From NCBI GenBank assembly GCA_965200095.1, contig OZ241350.1, positions 1-64,000 of the forward strand: DNA of 64,000 nt, given 5' to 3'. The notes beneath the pieces were generated by a model. The model did not search any database, had not been told where the DNA came from, and saw only the letters and a list, made by a program, of their open reading frames with translations. Position numbers and translations under genes: made by a program. Below are positions 34,906-43,330 of this stretch, one piece after another (within the stretch, counting starts at the first letter, position 1; each line of letters opens with the position of its first letter). The DNA is from JANQOH01 sp965200095 (GTDB lineage Bacteria; Pseudomonadota; Alphaproteobacteria; UBA7887).

Positions 34906-36714
34906 CTACAGCGAGAAGACGTAGAGGACGTTGCTCGGCACCGCGGTCTTGAGTTCGGGCGTCGAGTCGGTGAACCACTGCGGCCAGGCGCCGCCGAGGC
35001 CCACTTCGATGGCGATGTATTGCTTGCCGTTGACGGCGAAGGTCATCGGCGGCGCGTTGATCGCCGAACCGGTCTCGAACCGCCAGAGTTCCTCGAGGGT
35101 TATGGCGTCGAGCGCGACCACTTCGCCCTCGGCGAGGCCGGTGAAGACCAAGCCGCCGGCGGTGGTGAGCATGCCGCCGAGCAGCGGGTATTTGGTTTCC
35201 CACTTCTGGACCACCATGCCGGTCGCCACGTCGATCGCGGTGACGCTGCCGGTGATGCGGCCGTGTTCGCCGGAGAAGTCGAAGAACGGCGCGCCGCCGA
35301 GGAACAGGTCGCGCGGCTTGTGCATTCCGGGGATCGTCACTTCGGCGAACGCCTTGTTGCAGCTTTCGATCACCGGGATGTAGTAGTAGTTGGTGTGCGG
35401 GTTATAGGCCGTCGGGGGCCAGTTCTTGCCGCCGGTGTGGGCGGGGCAGACGAAGCCCTCGATCTCGCCGCGGCCTTCCGTGGCGGCGCCGCGCGCCGCG
35501 GCGGTGCCCGGATTGTAGGTCTGGACGTCTACATCGGGGTTGTAGGCGACCGGACGCCCGTTCGCGTCCAGGCCGTCGGTCCAGTTCAGCCGCTTGACGA
35601 ACTGCGTGCCCCAGATGAATTCGCCCGTGGCGCGGTCGAGCGCATAGGCGTAGCCGTTGCGGTTGGCGTGCAGCACCGCCTTGCGGAACTGGCCGTTGAT
35701 GCTCCCGTCGACCAGCGTGTGCTCGGCGATCGAGTCGAAGTCGTAGGGGTCGTTCGGCGTATGCTGGAAGCCCCATTTGAACTCGCCGGTGTCGGCGTCG
35801 AGCGCGATGGAGCTGTCGGTCCACAGATTGTCGCCCGGACGGTAGGCGTTGTCCCAGTCGGGCCCGGGGTTCGCGGTGCCCCAGATGATCAGGTTGAGGT
35901 CCGGGTCGTAGGCGCCGGTGACCCAGGTGGTGCCGCCGCCGGTCTTCCACGCCCCGTAATCGTCCTTCCAGGTTTCGTTGCCGGGCTCGCCCTCGCCGGG
36001 GATCGTGTAGGTGCGCCACACGAATTCGCCGGTCCGCGCGTCGCGCGCCTCGAGATAGCCGCGCACGCCGAACTCCGCGCCCGCCATGCCGGTCACCACG
36101 GTGTCCTTGACGATCAGCGGCGCGCCGGTGATGACCTCGGCGTTGCCGGGGTCGGAGACCTGGGCCTCCCAAATCAGACTGCCGTCGTCCTTGTCCAGGG
36201 CGACGAGGCGGCCGTCGATGACCGGCGAGATCACCAGGTCGGCGTAGAGCACCGCGCCGCGGTTGTTGATGCCGCAGCAGGTGACCGTCGGCGCGTAGTC
36301 GCGGTCGGCCTTGGGGTCGTATTTCCACACCATGCGCGGGCCGCCGCTGCGTACGTCGAGTTTGGTGACGACGCCCCAGCCGGTGGTGAGATACAGGAAC
36401 CCGTCCTCGGCGATGGGGGTGCCCTCCAGGCCCGAAAACGGCCAGACGATCAGCTCGTCGCCGCCGCCCTGCGTGTCGCCCATCGCCCAGGTGAACGCGA
36501 CCCTGAGGTCCTGGACATTGTCGCGGTTGATTTCGTCGAGGCTGGAGAACCGGTGCGATTCGTAGTTGCCGTGATGGTTGATCCAGTTCTCCGGCTCCGC
36601 CTCGCTGTTGACGAGGCGGTCGTGCGTGACGTCGCCGGCCAGCGCGACGGCCGCCACGAGGGCGCCGCCGACGAGCCCGGCGACCGGCGCCGTAAGGGGT
36701 TTGCGGATCCGCAT
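34906..36714 (-). CDS. PQQ-dependent alcohol dehydrogenase with lanthanide-type Asp-x-Asp site
   Basis: The 602-residue periplasmic eight-bladed quinoprotein has a signal peptide to about residue 27. It shows the adjacent-cysteine disulfide APTVTCCGINNRG, repeated W-docking motifs and PDLNLIIWGTANPGPDWDNA with RPGDNLWTDSSIALDADTG. The active-site block is TPNDPYDFDSIAEH: the catalytic Asp325 is followed two residues later by Asp327. In XoxF/PedH enzymes that second Asp coordinates a lanthanide; calcium enzymes have Ala or Ser there. It probably oxidises a primary alcohol and passes electrons to the downstream cytochrome c. Substrate undecided; sequence is not a plain MxaF/XoxF. Confidence 0.85.
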   Translation of the reverse strand: MRIRKPLTAPVAGLVGGALVAAVALAGDVTHDRLVNSEAEPENWINHHGNYESHRFSSLDEINRDNVQDLRVAFTWAMGDTQGGGDELIVWPFSGLEGTPIAEDGFLYLTTGWGVVTKLDVRSGGPRMVWKYDPKADRDYAPTVTCCGINNRGAVLYADLVISPVIDGRLVALDKDDGSLIWEAQVSDPGNAEVITGAPLIVKDTVVTGMAGAEFGVRGYLEARDARTGEFVWRTYTIPGEGEPGNETWKDDYGAWKTGGGTTWVTGAYDPDLNLIIWGTANPGPDWDNAYRPGDNLWTDSSIALDADTGEFKWGFQHTPNDPYDFDSIAEHTLVDGSINGQFRKAVLHANRNGYAYALDRATGEFIWGTQFVKRLNWTDGLDANGRPVAYNPDVDVQTYNPGTAAARGAATEGRGEIEGFVCPAHTGGKNWPPTAYNPHTNYYYIPVIESCNKAFAEVTIPGMHKPRDLFLGGAPFFDFSGEHGRITGSVTAIDVATGMVVQKWETKYPLLGGMLTTAGGLVFTGLAEGEVVALDAITLEELWRFETGSAINAPPMTFAVNGKQYIAIEVGLGGAWPQWFTDSTPELKTAVPSNVLYVFSL

Positions 36715-37018
36715 GTTGCACGCCCTCCCTTGCGTGTTCGCAACAGATCGTATGCGCCCCGGCCACCGGACATCCGCCCGTGGCCGCGAGGCGAGAGCGG
36801 CATATTCCCCGCCCCGCCCCGCGCCGTCAAGCGCCTGCGGGAAAGCATGACATCGATATGCGTTCGTCCCGCGCCGGCACGTCGGCGCAAGCGTCTCCCC
36901 GAGGGACCGGCGAACATGTCGCGCAGACGGCGCCGATCCCGCCGCCTTGCCCCGGCGCCGGCGGGCGGCTATGGTCGGCGCGCTGGAAGAACGTGGCGAC
37001 CGGAGAACGGAGCGGCAG
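36715..37018. other. 304-bp divergent gap between the PQQ dehydrogenase and fur
   Basis: No open frame of note. It must hold both promoters; no clean -35/-10 pair or Fur-box-like palindrome was recognised by eye. Near 36950-36975 is a GC-rich CCCCGGCGCCGGCGGG hairpin. Confidence 0.3.
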
Positions 37019-37447
37019 GTGGACCGGCAACCCTCCCGGATAGAGCGCCTGTGCATGGACAAGGGCCTCAAGATGACCGACCAGCGTCGGGTCATCGCCC
37101 GCGTCCTGTCCGAATCGGCCGACCATCCCGACGCCGACGCGGTCTATCGCCGCGCGACGCAGGTCGACCCGCGCATCAGCATGGCCACGGTCTATCGCAC
37201 GGTGCGTCTGTTCGAGGAGGCGGACGTGCTCGAACGCCACGATTTCGGCCGCGGGCGCGCGCGCTACGAAGGGGCCGGCGGCGAACATCACGACCATCTC
37301 ATAGACGTGTCCACGGGCAAGGTCGTCGAGTTCCGGAACGACGAGATCGAACGCCTGCAGGCCGAGGTCGCGGCGCAGCTCGGCTACCGGCTGGTCAGCC
37401 ACCGGCTCGAGCTCTACGGCGTGCCGCTCGACAAGGGCGATGGCTGA
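37019..37447 (+). CDS. fur: Fur-family transcriptional regulator
   Basis: The 142-residue protein runs IERLCMDKGLKMTDQRRVIA, then HPDADAVYRRA, ISMATVYRTVRLFEEADVLE (recognition helix) and GGEHHDHLIDVSTGKVVEF (metal-binding dimer region). This is the alphaproteobacterial Fur/Mur layout. The start GTG at 37019 was chosen because it follows a GGAGAACGGAG ribosome site and the family's N-terminus begins a few residues later. It may sense iron or manganese. It heads a same-strand run with olsB, olsA and rpsD. Confidence 0.83.
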   Translation: MDRQPSRIERLCMDKGLKMTDQRRVIARVLSESADHPDADAVYRRATQVDPRISMATVYRTVRLFEEADVLERHDFGRGRARYEGAGGEHHDHLIDVSTGKVVEFRNDEIERLQAEVAAQLGYRLVSHRLELYGVPLDKGDG

Positions 37448-37471
37448 ACGCCGCCGCCGGGGCCCGGCGCC

Positions 37472-38299
37472 GTGAGCGCCGCCGAAACCTTCGACGACCC
37501 CTTCGGCGGCATCCACGCCGGCGGACTCGAAGCGCGCCTCGCGCGAACCGACGCCGAGATCGACGCGGCGCAGGCGCTGCGCTACCGCGTCTTCTACGAC
37601 GAGATGAACGCCGAGGCGGACGCGCGCACCGCGCACACGCGCCGCGATGTCGACGCCTTCGACCCCTATTGGGACCACCTGCTGGTCATCGACCGGGAAC
37701 GCGCGCATCCCCGGGAATCGATTATCGGCACCTACCGGATCAACCGCCGCAGCGAGGCCGAGAAGCACCGCGGCTTCTATACCGTCGGCGAATACGACAT
37801 CGCGCCCCTGCTGGCGACGGGGGGCGAGATCATGGAGCTCGGGCGCTCCTGCGTCGACCGCGAATACCGCAACCGGGCCACCATGGGCCTGCTGTGGCGC
37901 GCCATCGCGGCCTACGTGTTCCACTACGACGTGGAGGTGATGTTCGGCTGCGCCAGCCTGCCGGGCGTCGACCCCGACCGCCTCGCCCTGCCGCTGTCGT
38001 TCCTGCACCGCGAGCATCTCGCGCCGGCGGCGCTCCGCCCGCGCGCGCTGCCCCGCCTTCATGTGGCGATGGACCGCCTTGCGCCGGACGAGGAGATCGA
38101 CCCGCGCGCCGCCCGCCTCGCCCTGCCGCCGCTGATTAAGGGCTATCTCCGGCTGGGCGGCTTCGTCGGCGACGGCGCCGTGATCGACCGGCAGTTCCGC
38201 ACCACCGATGTCTGTATCGTCGTGAAAACCGCACTGGTCACGCAGCGCTATCTCCATCACTACGCGCAAGGCCCGTCGCCGCGCCCGGACGGCGTCTGA
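37472..38299 (+). CDS. olsB: L-ornithine N(alpha)-acyltransferase (OlsB-like)
   Basis: The 275-residue protein of the GNAT-like OlsB/hemolysin family transfers a 3-hydroxyacyl group from ACP to ornithine, making lyso-ornithine lipid. Key blocks are AQALRYRVFYDEMNAE, DHLLVIDRE, IGTYRINRR and IMELGRSCVDREYRNRATM (acyl-carrier pocket), with VMFGCASLPGVDP after it. It uses a GTG start. The next gene is the O-acyltransferase of the same pathway. Confidence 0.87.
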   Translation: MSAAETFDDPFGGIHAGGLEARLARTDAEIDAAQALRYRVFYDEMNAEADARTAHTRRDVDAFDPYWDHLLVIDRERAHPRESIIGTYRINRRSEAEKHRGFYTVGEYDIAPLLATGGEIMELGRSCVDREYRNRATMGLLWRAIAAYVFHYDVEVMFGCASLPGVDPDRLALPLSFLHREHLAPAALRPRALPRLHVAMDRLAPDEEIDPRAARLALPPLIKGYLRLGGFVGDGAVIDRQFRTTDVCIVVKTALVTQRYLHHYAQGPSPRPDGV

Positions 38300-38332
38300 A
38301 GCCGGAGCCGGACGCTGACCCTGCCGGCGCAT

Positions 38333-39106
38333 ATGCGCGCGGGCGCCGTCGCCCTGGCGTTGCTGGCGTGGACCGCGCTGCTGATCCCCGTTCAGGCGTT
38401 CGCGCTGGCCTTCCGCCTGCCGCTGTCGCGCCGCGTGCCGCGCCTCTATCACCGCGGCGTCGCCCGCGCCGCCGGCCTCCGCATCCGCGTGTCCGGCCGG
38501 CCGGCGCACCCGAGGCCCACGCTGTTCGTGTGCAATCACGCTTCGTGGATCGACATCGTCGTCCTGTCCTGCGTGCTCGATGCGTCCTTCGTCGCCAAGG
38601 CCGAGGTCGCCGGCTGGCCGCTGTTCGGACTCCTCGCCAGGCTCGCGCGTTCGGTGTTCGTGGTGCGCCGCGCGAGCCGCAGCGGCCGCCACCGCGACGA
38701 AATGCGCCTTCGCCTGGAGGACGGCGACAGCCTCATCCTTTTCCCCGAGGGGACGAGCAGCGACGGCAACCGCGTGCTGCCGTTCAACAGCACCTTCTTC
38801 GCCGCAGCGCAGCGCCCGGCGGGGGGGCGCGACCTCGCGGTGCAGCCGGTGACGCTGGCCTATACGGGCGTCCGCGGGCTGCCGACAACCCGCCGCGAAC
38901 GGCCCTGGCTGGCATGGTACGGCGATACGGGGCTGCTGGCCCATCTGTGGCGCTTCCTCGGCCTCGGCGGGGCGGAGGTCGATGTGTGGATTCACGAACC
39001 GGCGCCGATCGGGCGGAACGGCACGCGCAAGACGCTGGCGCGGGCGTGCGAAAACGCCGTGGCGGACGGCCTGGCGGCGCTGCTCGCCGGGCGCGAACCC
39101 GCTTGA
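38333..39106 (+). CDS. olsA: lysophospholipid/lyso-ornithine-lipid acyltransferase (OlsA/PlsC-like)
   Basis: The 257-residue protein has an N-terminal membrane helix and the acyltransferase motifs NHASWID (the NHxxxxD-type catalytic motif), FVAKAEVAGWPLFGLL and FPEGTSSDGN. It adds the second acyl chain to lyso-ornithine lipid or lysophosphatidate. The olsB neighbour argues for ornithine lipid. Confidence 0.85.
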   Translation: MRAGAVALALLAWTALLIPVQAFALAFRLPLSRRVPRLYHRGVARAAGLRIRVSGRPAHPRPTLFVCNHASWIDIVVLSCVLDASFVAKAEVAGWPLFGLLARLARSVFVVRRASRSGRHRDEMRLRLEDGDSLILFPEGTSSDGNRVLPFNSTFFAAAQRPAGGRDLAVQPVTLAYTGVRGLPTTRRERPWLAWYGDTGLLAHLWRFLGLGGAEVDVWIHEPAPIGRNGTRKTLARACENAVADGLAALLAGREPA

Positions 39107-39182
39107 CGGCGCGGCGCGCGGTGGTAGCATCGCTCATCGGCGGCGCCTCTCCCGGTCGTCGCGCGCGTTGCGGGGAGCCTTC

Positions 39183-39797
39183 ATGAGCAAGCGCAAGGCA
39201 TCGAAATACAAGCTCGACCGGCGCCTCGGCGTCAACCTCTGGGGGCGGGCGAAAAGCCCCATCGTGCGGCGCGACTACGGGCCCGGCGAACACGGCCAGC
39301 GACGCCGCAAGGCGTCGGATTTCGGCACGCAGCTGCAAGCCAAGCAGAAGCTCAAGGGCTATTACGGCGAGATTTCCGAAAGGCAATTCCGCCGCGTCTA
39401 CACCGAGGCGTCGCGGCGCCGCGGCGACACGCTGGAGAACCTCGTCGGCCTGCTCGAGCGCCGGCTCGACATGGTCGTCTACCGGATGAACTTCGCGCCG
39501 ACGATCTTCGCCGCGCGGCAGATCGTCAATCACGGGCACATCCAGGTGAACGGAAGGCGGGTCACCGTGGCGAGCTACCGGGTCGATGACGGCGATATCG
39601 TCGCGGTGCGCGAACGGTCGCGCCAGCACCCGCGCATCCTCGAATCGACCCAGGAGCCGGAACGCGAAGTGCCGGACTATATGGAGGTCGATTTCGACAA
39701 AATGCGGGGCGCGTGGCTGCGCCAGCCCCAGTTCGGCGACATCCCCTATCCGGTGCAGATGGAGCCGAACCTGGTCATCGAATACTACTCGCGCTGA
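39183..39797 (+). CDS. rpsD: 30S ribosomal protein S4
   Basis: The 204-residue primary 16S rRNA-binding protein opens MSKRKASKYKLDRRLGVNLW with SPIVRRDYGPGEHGQRR after it. The S4 RNA-binding domain follows (LENLVGLLERRLDMVVYRMN, then ARQIVNHGHIQVNGRRV) and it ends LVIEYYSR. Full length and unbroken. It is convergent with atpF, 33 bp apart. Confidence 0.95.
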   Translation: MSKRKASKYKLDRRLGVNLWGRAKSPIVRRDYGPGEHGQRRRKASDFGTQLQAKQKLKGYYGEISERQFRRVYTEASRRRGDTLENLVGLLERRLDMVVYRMNFAPTIFAARQIVNHGHIQVNGRRVTVASYRVDDGDIVAVRERSRQHPRILESTQEPEREVPDYMEVDFDKMRGAWLRQPQFGDIPYPVQMEPNLVIEYYSR

Positions 39798-39830
39798 CCC
39801 GGCGCGGCGCCGCGCAAGGCTCGCGCAGCG

Positions 39831-40313
39831 TCACGCCGCGAGGCGCGTTTCCAGCTCCGCCGCCGCGCGGTCGATGAGCGCCGCGTCCGCGTCCGCGTCG
39901 ATTTCGGCGGCGACGGCGCGGCCGGTCGCGGCGACCACGGCGTCGACCGCGGCGGCGCGAAGGCCGGCGACGGCGTTCGCCTCCATGAGGGCGATCCGCT
40001 CTTCGGCGAGCCGCGTGCGCCGCGCCAGCTCGGCGTCGAGGCGCACGGCGGCGTCCGCGGCGATCCGCGACGCCTCGTCGCGGGCGCGGGCGAGGATGGC
40101 CTCCGCCTCGGCCGCGCTTTCGCGCTCGCGCCGCCGGCTCGTGGCCAGCAGATCGCGCGCCTCCTCGCGCAGCCGCGCCGCGGTTTCGAGCTCGGCGCGC
40201 ACCGCCGCCGACCTTTCATCGAGTTTCGAGGTCACGAACCGCCACAGCTGTCGTCCGAAAAGAACGAAGAACAGAACGAACGCGACGGCGACCCAGAACG
40301 ACTCGTCGAACAT
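39831..40313 (-). CDS. atpF: ATP synthase F0 subunit b
   Basis: The 160-residue peripheral-stalk protein has one N-terminal membrane helix (FWVAVAFVLFFVLFG) and then a long alanine/arginine/glutamate coiled coil. It is the last of the F0 genes in the order I-B-E-F'-F, the usual split F0 operon of Alphaproteobacteria. F1 genes are not in this window. Confidence 0.9.
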   Translation of the reverse strand: MFDESFWVAVAFVLFFVLFGRQLWRFVTSKLDERSAAVRAELETAARLREEARDLLATSRRRERESAAEAEAILARARDEASRIAADAAVRLDAELARRTRLAEERIALMEANAVAGLRAAAVDAVVAATGRAVAAEIDADADAALIDRAAAELETRLAA

Positions 40314-40325
40314 CGCCCGGCGCCC

Positions 40326-40802
40326 TCAGGCGTCGCCGAGCGCGGCGCGGACGGCCGCGTCCGACGGCTCGACGCCGGCGATACGCAGACTCGCCCGACG
40401 CACCAGCGCCGCCGCGTCGCCGCGCATTTCCGCCAGCGCCGCCGCGCTCGCCGAGGCGACCCGCTCTTCCGCCCGCGTCGCCTCGGAGTCGAGGCGGGCG
40501 GCGAGTTCGGCGTGCCGTCGCTCGGCCTCCTCCGCGGCGGCGCGGACGGCCTCGGCGACCAGAAGGCGGGCTTCTTCCCGGGCCTCGGCGATCCTGCGTT
40601 CGCGGACGGCAAGGGTCTCGGCGGCTTCGGCGCGCAGCGCCTCGGCGCGCTCGAGATCGGACTCGATGCGTTCGCGCCGCGCCTCGAGCGCCTCTCCCAC
40701 CCTCGGCAACGCCAGACGCGCCATGATCAGGTAGAGCAGCCCGAAGCACACCGCGAGCCAGAACAGCTGCGGCAGAAAGGTCGCGGCGTCGAGTTGCGGC
40801 AT
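40326..40802 (-). CDS. atpF': ATP synthase F0 subunit b'
   Basis: The 158-residue second stalk subunit has the family opening PQLDAATFLPQLFWLAVCFG and RLALPRVGEALEARRERIE, followed by a coiled coil. b and b' form a heterodimer in Alphaproteobacteria, Cyanobacteria and plastids. The start ATG at 40802 lies 23 bp after atpE. Confidence 0.9.
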   Translation of the reverse strand: MPQLDAATFLPQLFWLAVCFGLLYLIMARLALPRVGEALEARRERIESDLERAEALRAEAAETLAVRERRIAEAREEARLLVAEAVRAAAEEAERRHAELAARLDSEATRAEERVASASAAALAEMRGDAAALVRRASLRIAGVEPSDAAVRAALGDA

Positions 40803-40825
40803 GGGCCGGCCCCTCCCCGCGCCGT

Positions 40826-41050
40826 CTAGAGAAAGAGGATGAGGAAGGCGATCAGCAGGGCGAACAGGGCGATCGCCTCGGTGAGGGCGAAGCCGAGCAG
40901 CACGTTGCCGAACACCTTCGGCGCGGCCGCAGGGTTGCGCGCCGCCGCGGCCACGAAATTCCCGAAGATGTTTCCGATGCCGATGCCGACGCCGGCCAGC
41001 GCGATGGTCGCGAGCCCGGCGCCGATCATTCTTGCCGCTTCCGTTTCCAC
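40826..41050 (-). CDS. atpE: ATP synthase F0 subunit c
   Basis: The 74-residue protein has two membrane helices joined by the polar loop AAARNPAAAPKVF and carries the proton-binding Glu58 in LLGFALTEAIALF. Glycine zipper GVGIGIGNIFGNF in helix 1. It forms the rotor ring. Confidence 0.95.
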   Translation of the reverse strand: METEAARMIGAGLATIALAGVGIGIGNIFGNFVAAAARNPAAAPKVFGNVLLGFALTEAIALFALLIAFLILFL

Positions 41051-41077
41051 GATTCGGTTCCTTTCCTTCGTCGGTCG

Positions 41078-41833
41078 TCAGTGTTGCATGTGCAGCGCGT
41101 CGTTCAGATAGAGGCACGACAGCACCGCGAAGACATAGGCCTGGAGCACCGCGATGCCGAGCTCCAGCCCGGTCAGCGCGACGATCAGCGCCAGCGGCGC
41201 CCAGCCGCCGATAACGCCGAGCGCCACCACGAACCCGCCGAACACCTTGAGCATGGTGTGTCCCGCCATCATGTTGGCGAACAGGCGCAGGCTCAGGCTC
41301 ACCGGGCGCACGAAATAGGACAGCGCCTCGATCGGCACAAGAATGACGAGAAGCGGCGCCGGCACCCCGGCGGGCACGAAGAACCGCAGAAAGCCCACGC
41401 CGTGACGCGCGAAACCGATCGCGGTCACGCCGAGGAACACCGTCGCCGCCATCGCGAAGGTGACGACGATGTGGCTCGTGAAGGTGAAACTGTAGGGGAT
41501 CATCCCCAGCAGGTTGCCGAACAGGATGAATACGAACAACGTGAACACGAAGGGGAAGTAGGGCCGCCCCTCGGCTCCGGCATTGTCGCGGACCATGTTG
41601 GCGATGAACTCGTAGGACATTTCGACGGCGGATTGCAGCCGCCCCGGCGCCATCGCCCGCCGGCGCGCGCCGAGGGCGAACAGCAGCGCCGCAAGCCCAA
41701 CCGCGAGAGTCATCCACAGCGCCGAATTCGTGTAGCTCAGGTTCAGGCTCAGGCCGCCCGCGTCGATATGCAGCGGCGCCAGTTCGCGGATCTCGAACTG
41801 TTCGAGCGGGCCATGTCCGTTCTTTTCCGCCAC
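41078..41833 (-). CDS. atpB: ATP synthase F0 subunit a
   Basis: The 251-residue membrane protein has the essential Arg in PVSLSLRLFANMMAGHTMLK and the partner helix GLELGIAVLQAYVFAVLSCL. It provides the proton half-channels next to the c-ring. It begins 6 bp after the atpI stop. Confidence 0.93.
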   Translation of the reverse strand: MAEKNGHGPLEQFEIRELAPLHIDAGGLSLNLSYTNSALWMTLAVGLAALLFALGARRRAMAPGRLQSAVEMSYEFIANMVRDNAGAEGRPYFPFVFTLFVFILFGNLLGMIPYSFTFTSHIVVTFAMAATVFLGVTAIGFARHGVGFLRFFVPAGVPAPLLVILVPIEALSYFVRPVSLSLRLFANMMAGHTMLKVFGGFVVALGVIGGWAPLALIVALTGLELGIAVLQAYVFAVLSCLYLNDALHMQH

Positions 41834-41839
41834 GCCGCC

Positions 41840-42181
41840 CTACCCCGTCTCGCCGTTGCCGCGGCCGCTCCGCCCGAACCCGGCGCGGGCGATCGCGCGG
41901 TGGGTGTTCAGGGCGCCGGCGCCGGCGCCCAGGAAGAAGAACAGCACGGTCATTATCGGCGCCGTCCCCCACCAGCGGTCGAGCCCATAGCCGATCGCCG
42001 CGCCGACGCCGACGCCGACGACCATTTCCACGCCGATCCGCAGCGCCGCGCCGAGACCCGGCGCCGCGGCGGCGCCGGTCGGCCCGGGCGCGCGCGCCGC
42101 GCGGCGCGACTCGCGCGCCTGCCGCAACCGCGCCTCAAGGCTCCGCAGAGCGCCGCGGGCGCGTTCGGTTTCGTCGTGCAC
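41840..42181 (-). CDS. atpI: AtpI/AtpZ-like protein of the F0 operon
   Basis: The 113-residue protein has a charged N-terminus and two membrane helices (VEMVVGVGVGAAIGYGLD, then PIMTVLFFFLGAGAGALN), the AtpI/AtpZ pattern associated with c-ring assembly or Mg2+ handling. The start GTG at 42181 was chosen over an upstream ATG (42259) because the family opens with this charged segment; the ATG remains possible. Confidence 0.8.
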   Translation of the reverse strand: MHDETERARGALRSLEARLRQARESRRAARAPGPTGAAAAPGLGAALRIGVEMVVGVGVGAAIGYGLDRWWGTAPIMTVLFFFLGAGAGALNTHRAIARAGFGRSGRGNGETG

Positions 42182-42509
42182 GCCGTCCTCCGGTCGCGGA
42201 TGCGGTGAACGCAGGGAGTCGCGGAGAACGCGGAACGCCGCGCCGCGGGATCGCCGCACCGTAAGGGCGCGACGCCGCGCCTGTCAAGCCGCTGTCCGGC
42301 GGTTCGGCGATTCTCGGTTTGGCGCATGGCGCCGCGGCGGGTCGGTTGCGGCTGTTCCCGGGAGCGAGCCCGCCCTCGCGGACGCGGGGGGCCGCAACCT
42401 CGCGGCGCGACCCGGGGCTTCGCCGGACGCCCGCGGATATGACGGCGCGCGGCCTTGAAACGGTTCTCGCCGACCGAAGCGGGAATTGCTGCGCAAGGCG
42501 GATGTCCTC

Positions 42510-42538
42510 TTGACAAAATGCGGTTCGCATGTTACGGA
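42510..42538 (+). promoter_or_regulatory. predicted promoter of the RiPP-like operon
   Basis: A perfect TTGACA (42510-42515), a 17-bp spacer and TACGGA (42533-42538, a weak -10) stand in a locally A/T-rich stretch. The 42182-42509 gap before it holds the atpI promoter side and no gene. Confidence 0.4.
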
Positions 42539-42588
42539 ATACATGTTGTTGCGAAGAAGTTATCCGCGGGTCGGCTGTGGAAAATTCT

Positions 42589-42657
42589 ATGGATTCCGCA
42601 AGCCTCTCGCTGGGCGAAATACGCGACTCTTCAATCGAAGAGGAGGAGACGACATGA
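42589..42657 (+). CDS. 22-codon truncated leader ORF overlapping the first precursor gene
   Basis: ATG at 42589 opens a 22-residue frame whose SLGEIRDSSIEE matches TLGEMRDSLIER at residues 8-18 of the three full precursors. Its stop overlaps the next start as ATGA, and its last codons (GAGGAGGAG) double as that gene's ribosome site. It looks like the stump of a fourth precursor copy. It may be translated and couple translation to the first intact precursor, or be a fossil. Confidence 0.4.
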   Translation: MDSASLSLGEIRDSSIEEEETT

Positions 42658-42944
42658 GCGCCGAAACCAGAACGCTGGGCGAGATGCGCGACTCGCTGAT
42701 CGAAAGGGCGACCGCGGACACGGAGTTCCGTTCCCGCCTGCTCGCCGACCCGAAAGCCGTCGTCAAGGAGGAGCTGGGCTTCGATCTGCCGTCGGATTTC
42801 ACCGTCGAAGTGCATGAGGAGAAGCTGGGCACCGCCCATCTGGTGCTCCCGCCGGCCGATGTCCTCGACGAGACCGAGTTGAATCGGGTCGCCGGAGGGC
42901 TTCTCGATGTCTGCATCGATGTCCCGCCGCCGCGCGACTGGTGA
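42654..42944 (+). CDS. NHLP-family RiPP precursor peptide 1
   Basis: This 96-residue protein is a natural-product precursor of the nitrile-hydratase-leader-peptide (NHLP, TIGR03793) type. The leader has FRSRLLADPKAVVKEELGFD (residues 25-44), VEVHEEKLGTAHLVLPP and ELNRVAGG. Gly81-Gly82 is the expected peptidase site. The predicted core is residues 83-96, LLDVCIDVPPPRDW, with one Cys and one Trp. The ribosome site GAGGAGGAG is 6 bp before ATG 42654. It is followed after 43 bp by a near-copy. Two same-strand genes of unusual type lie downstream. Confidence 0.82.
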   Translation: MSAETRTLGEMRDSLIERATADTEFRSRLLADPKAVVKEELGFDLPSDFTVEVHEEKLGTAHLVLPPADVLDETELNRVAGGLLDVCIDVPPPRDW

Positions 42945-42987
42945 GACGCCGGATCCGGAGACGGAACTTCAACCGGAGGAAAGGACC

Positions 42988-43287
42988 ATGAGCGCCGAAA
43001 TCAGAACGCTGGGCGAGATGCGCGACTCGCTGATCGAAAGGGCGACCGCGGATACGGAATTCCGTTCCCGCCTGCTCGCCGACCCGAAAGCTGCCGTCAG
43101 GGACGAACTGGGCTTCGATCTGCCGTCGGATTTCACCGTTGAAGTGCATGAGGAGAAGCTGGGCACCGCCCATCTGGTGCTCCCGCCGGCCGATGTCCTC
43201 GACGAAACCGAGTTGAATCGGGTCGCCGGGGGAACTTACAACGGCGCTCATGAGGGCTACGAAATCCCGCCGATAGAGGATTGGTGA
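42988..43287 (+). CDS. NHLP-family RiPP precursor peptide 2
   Basis: The protein has 99 residues. The leader (1-82) differs from precursor 1 at only a handful of positions (for example I5, A36, R38, D39) and ends VAGG. The predicted core is residues 83-99, TYNGAHEGYEIPPIEDW. Leader conservation against core replacement is the usual mark of RiPP precursors under diversifying change. GGAGGA lies 8 bp before the ATG at 42988. The 43-bp spacers before copies 2 and 3 both begin GACGCCGGATCCGGAGAC, so gene and spacer were duplicated together. Confidence 0.82.
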   Translation: MSAEIRTLGEMRDSLIERATADTEFRSRLLADPKAAVRDELGFDLPSDFTVEVHEEKLGTAHLVLPPADVLDETELNRVAGGTYNGAHEGYEIPPIEDW

Positions 43288-43330
43288 GACGCCGGATCCG
43301 GAGACAGAACCCCGACGGGAGGAAAGGACC

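Noticed and set aside
36827..39130. A 767-residue minus-strand frame
   Set aside because: Shadow of fur, olsB and olsA; composition is antisense-like.
42988..43287. Nitrile hydratase alpha subunit fragment
   Set aside because: Only the leader-like N-terminal segment is similar; the proteins end in Gly-Gly plus a short core and lack the metal-binding CxxCSC motif.
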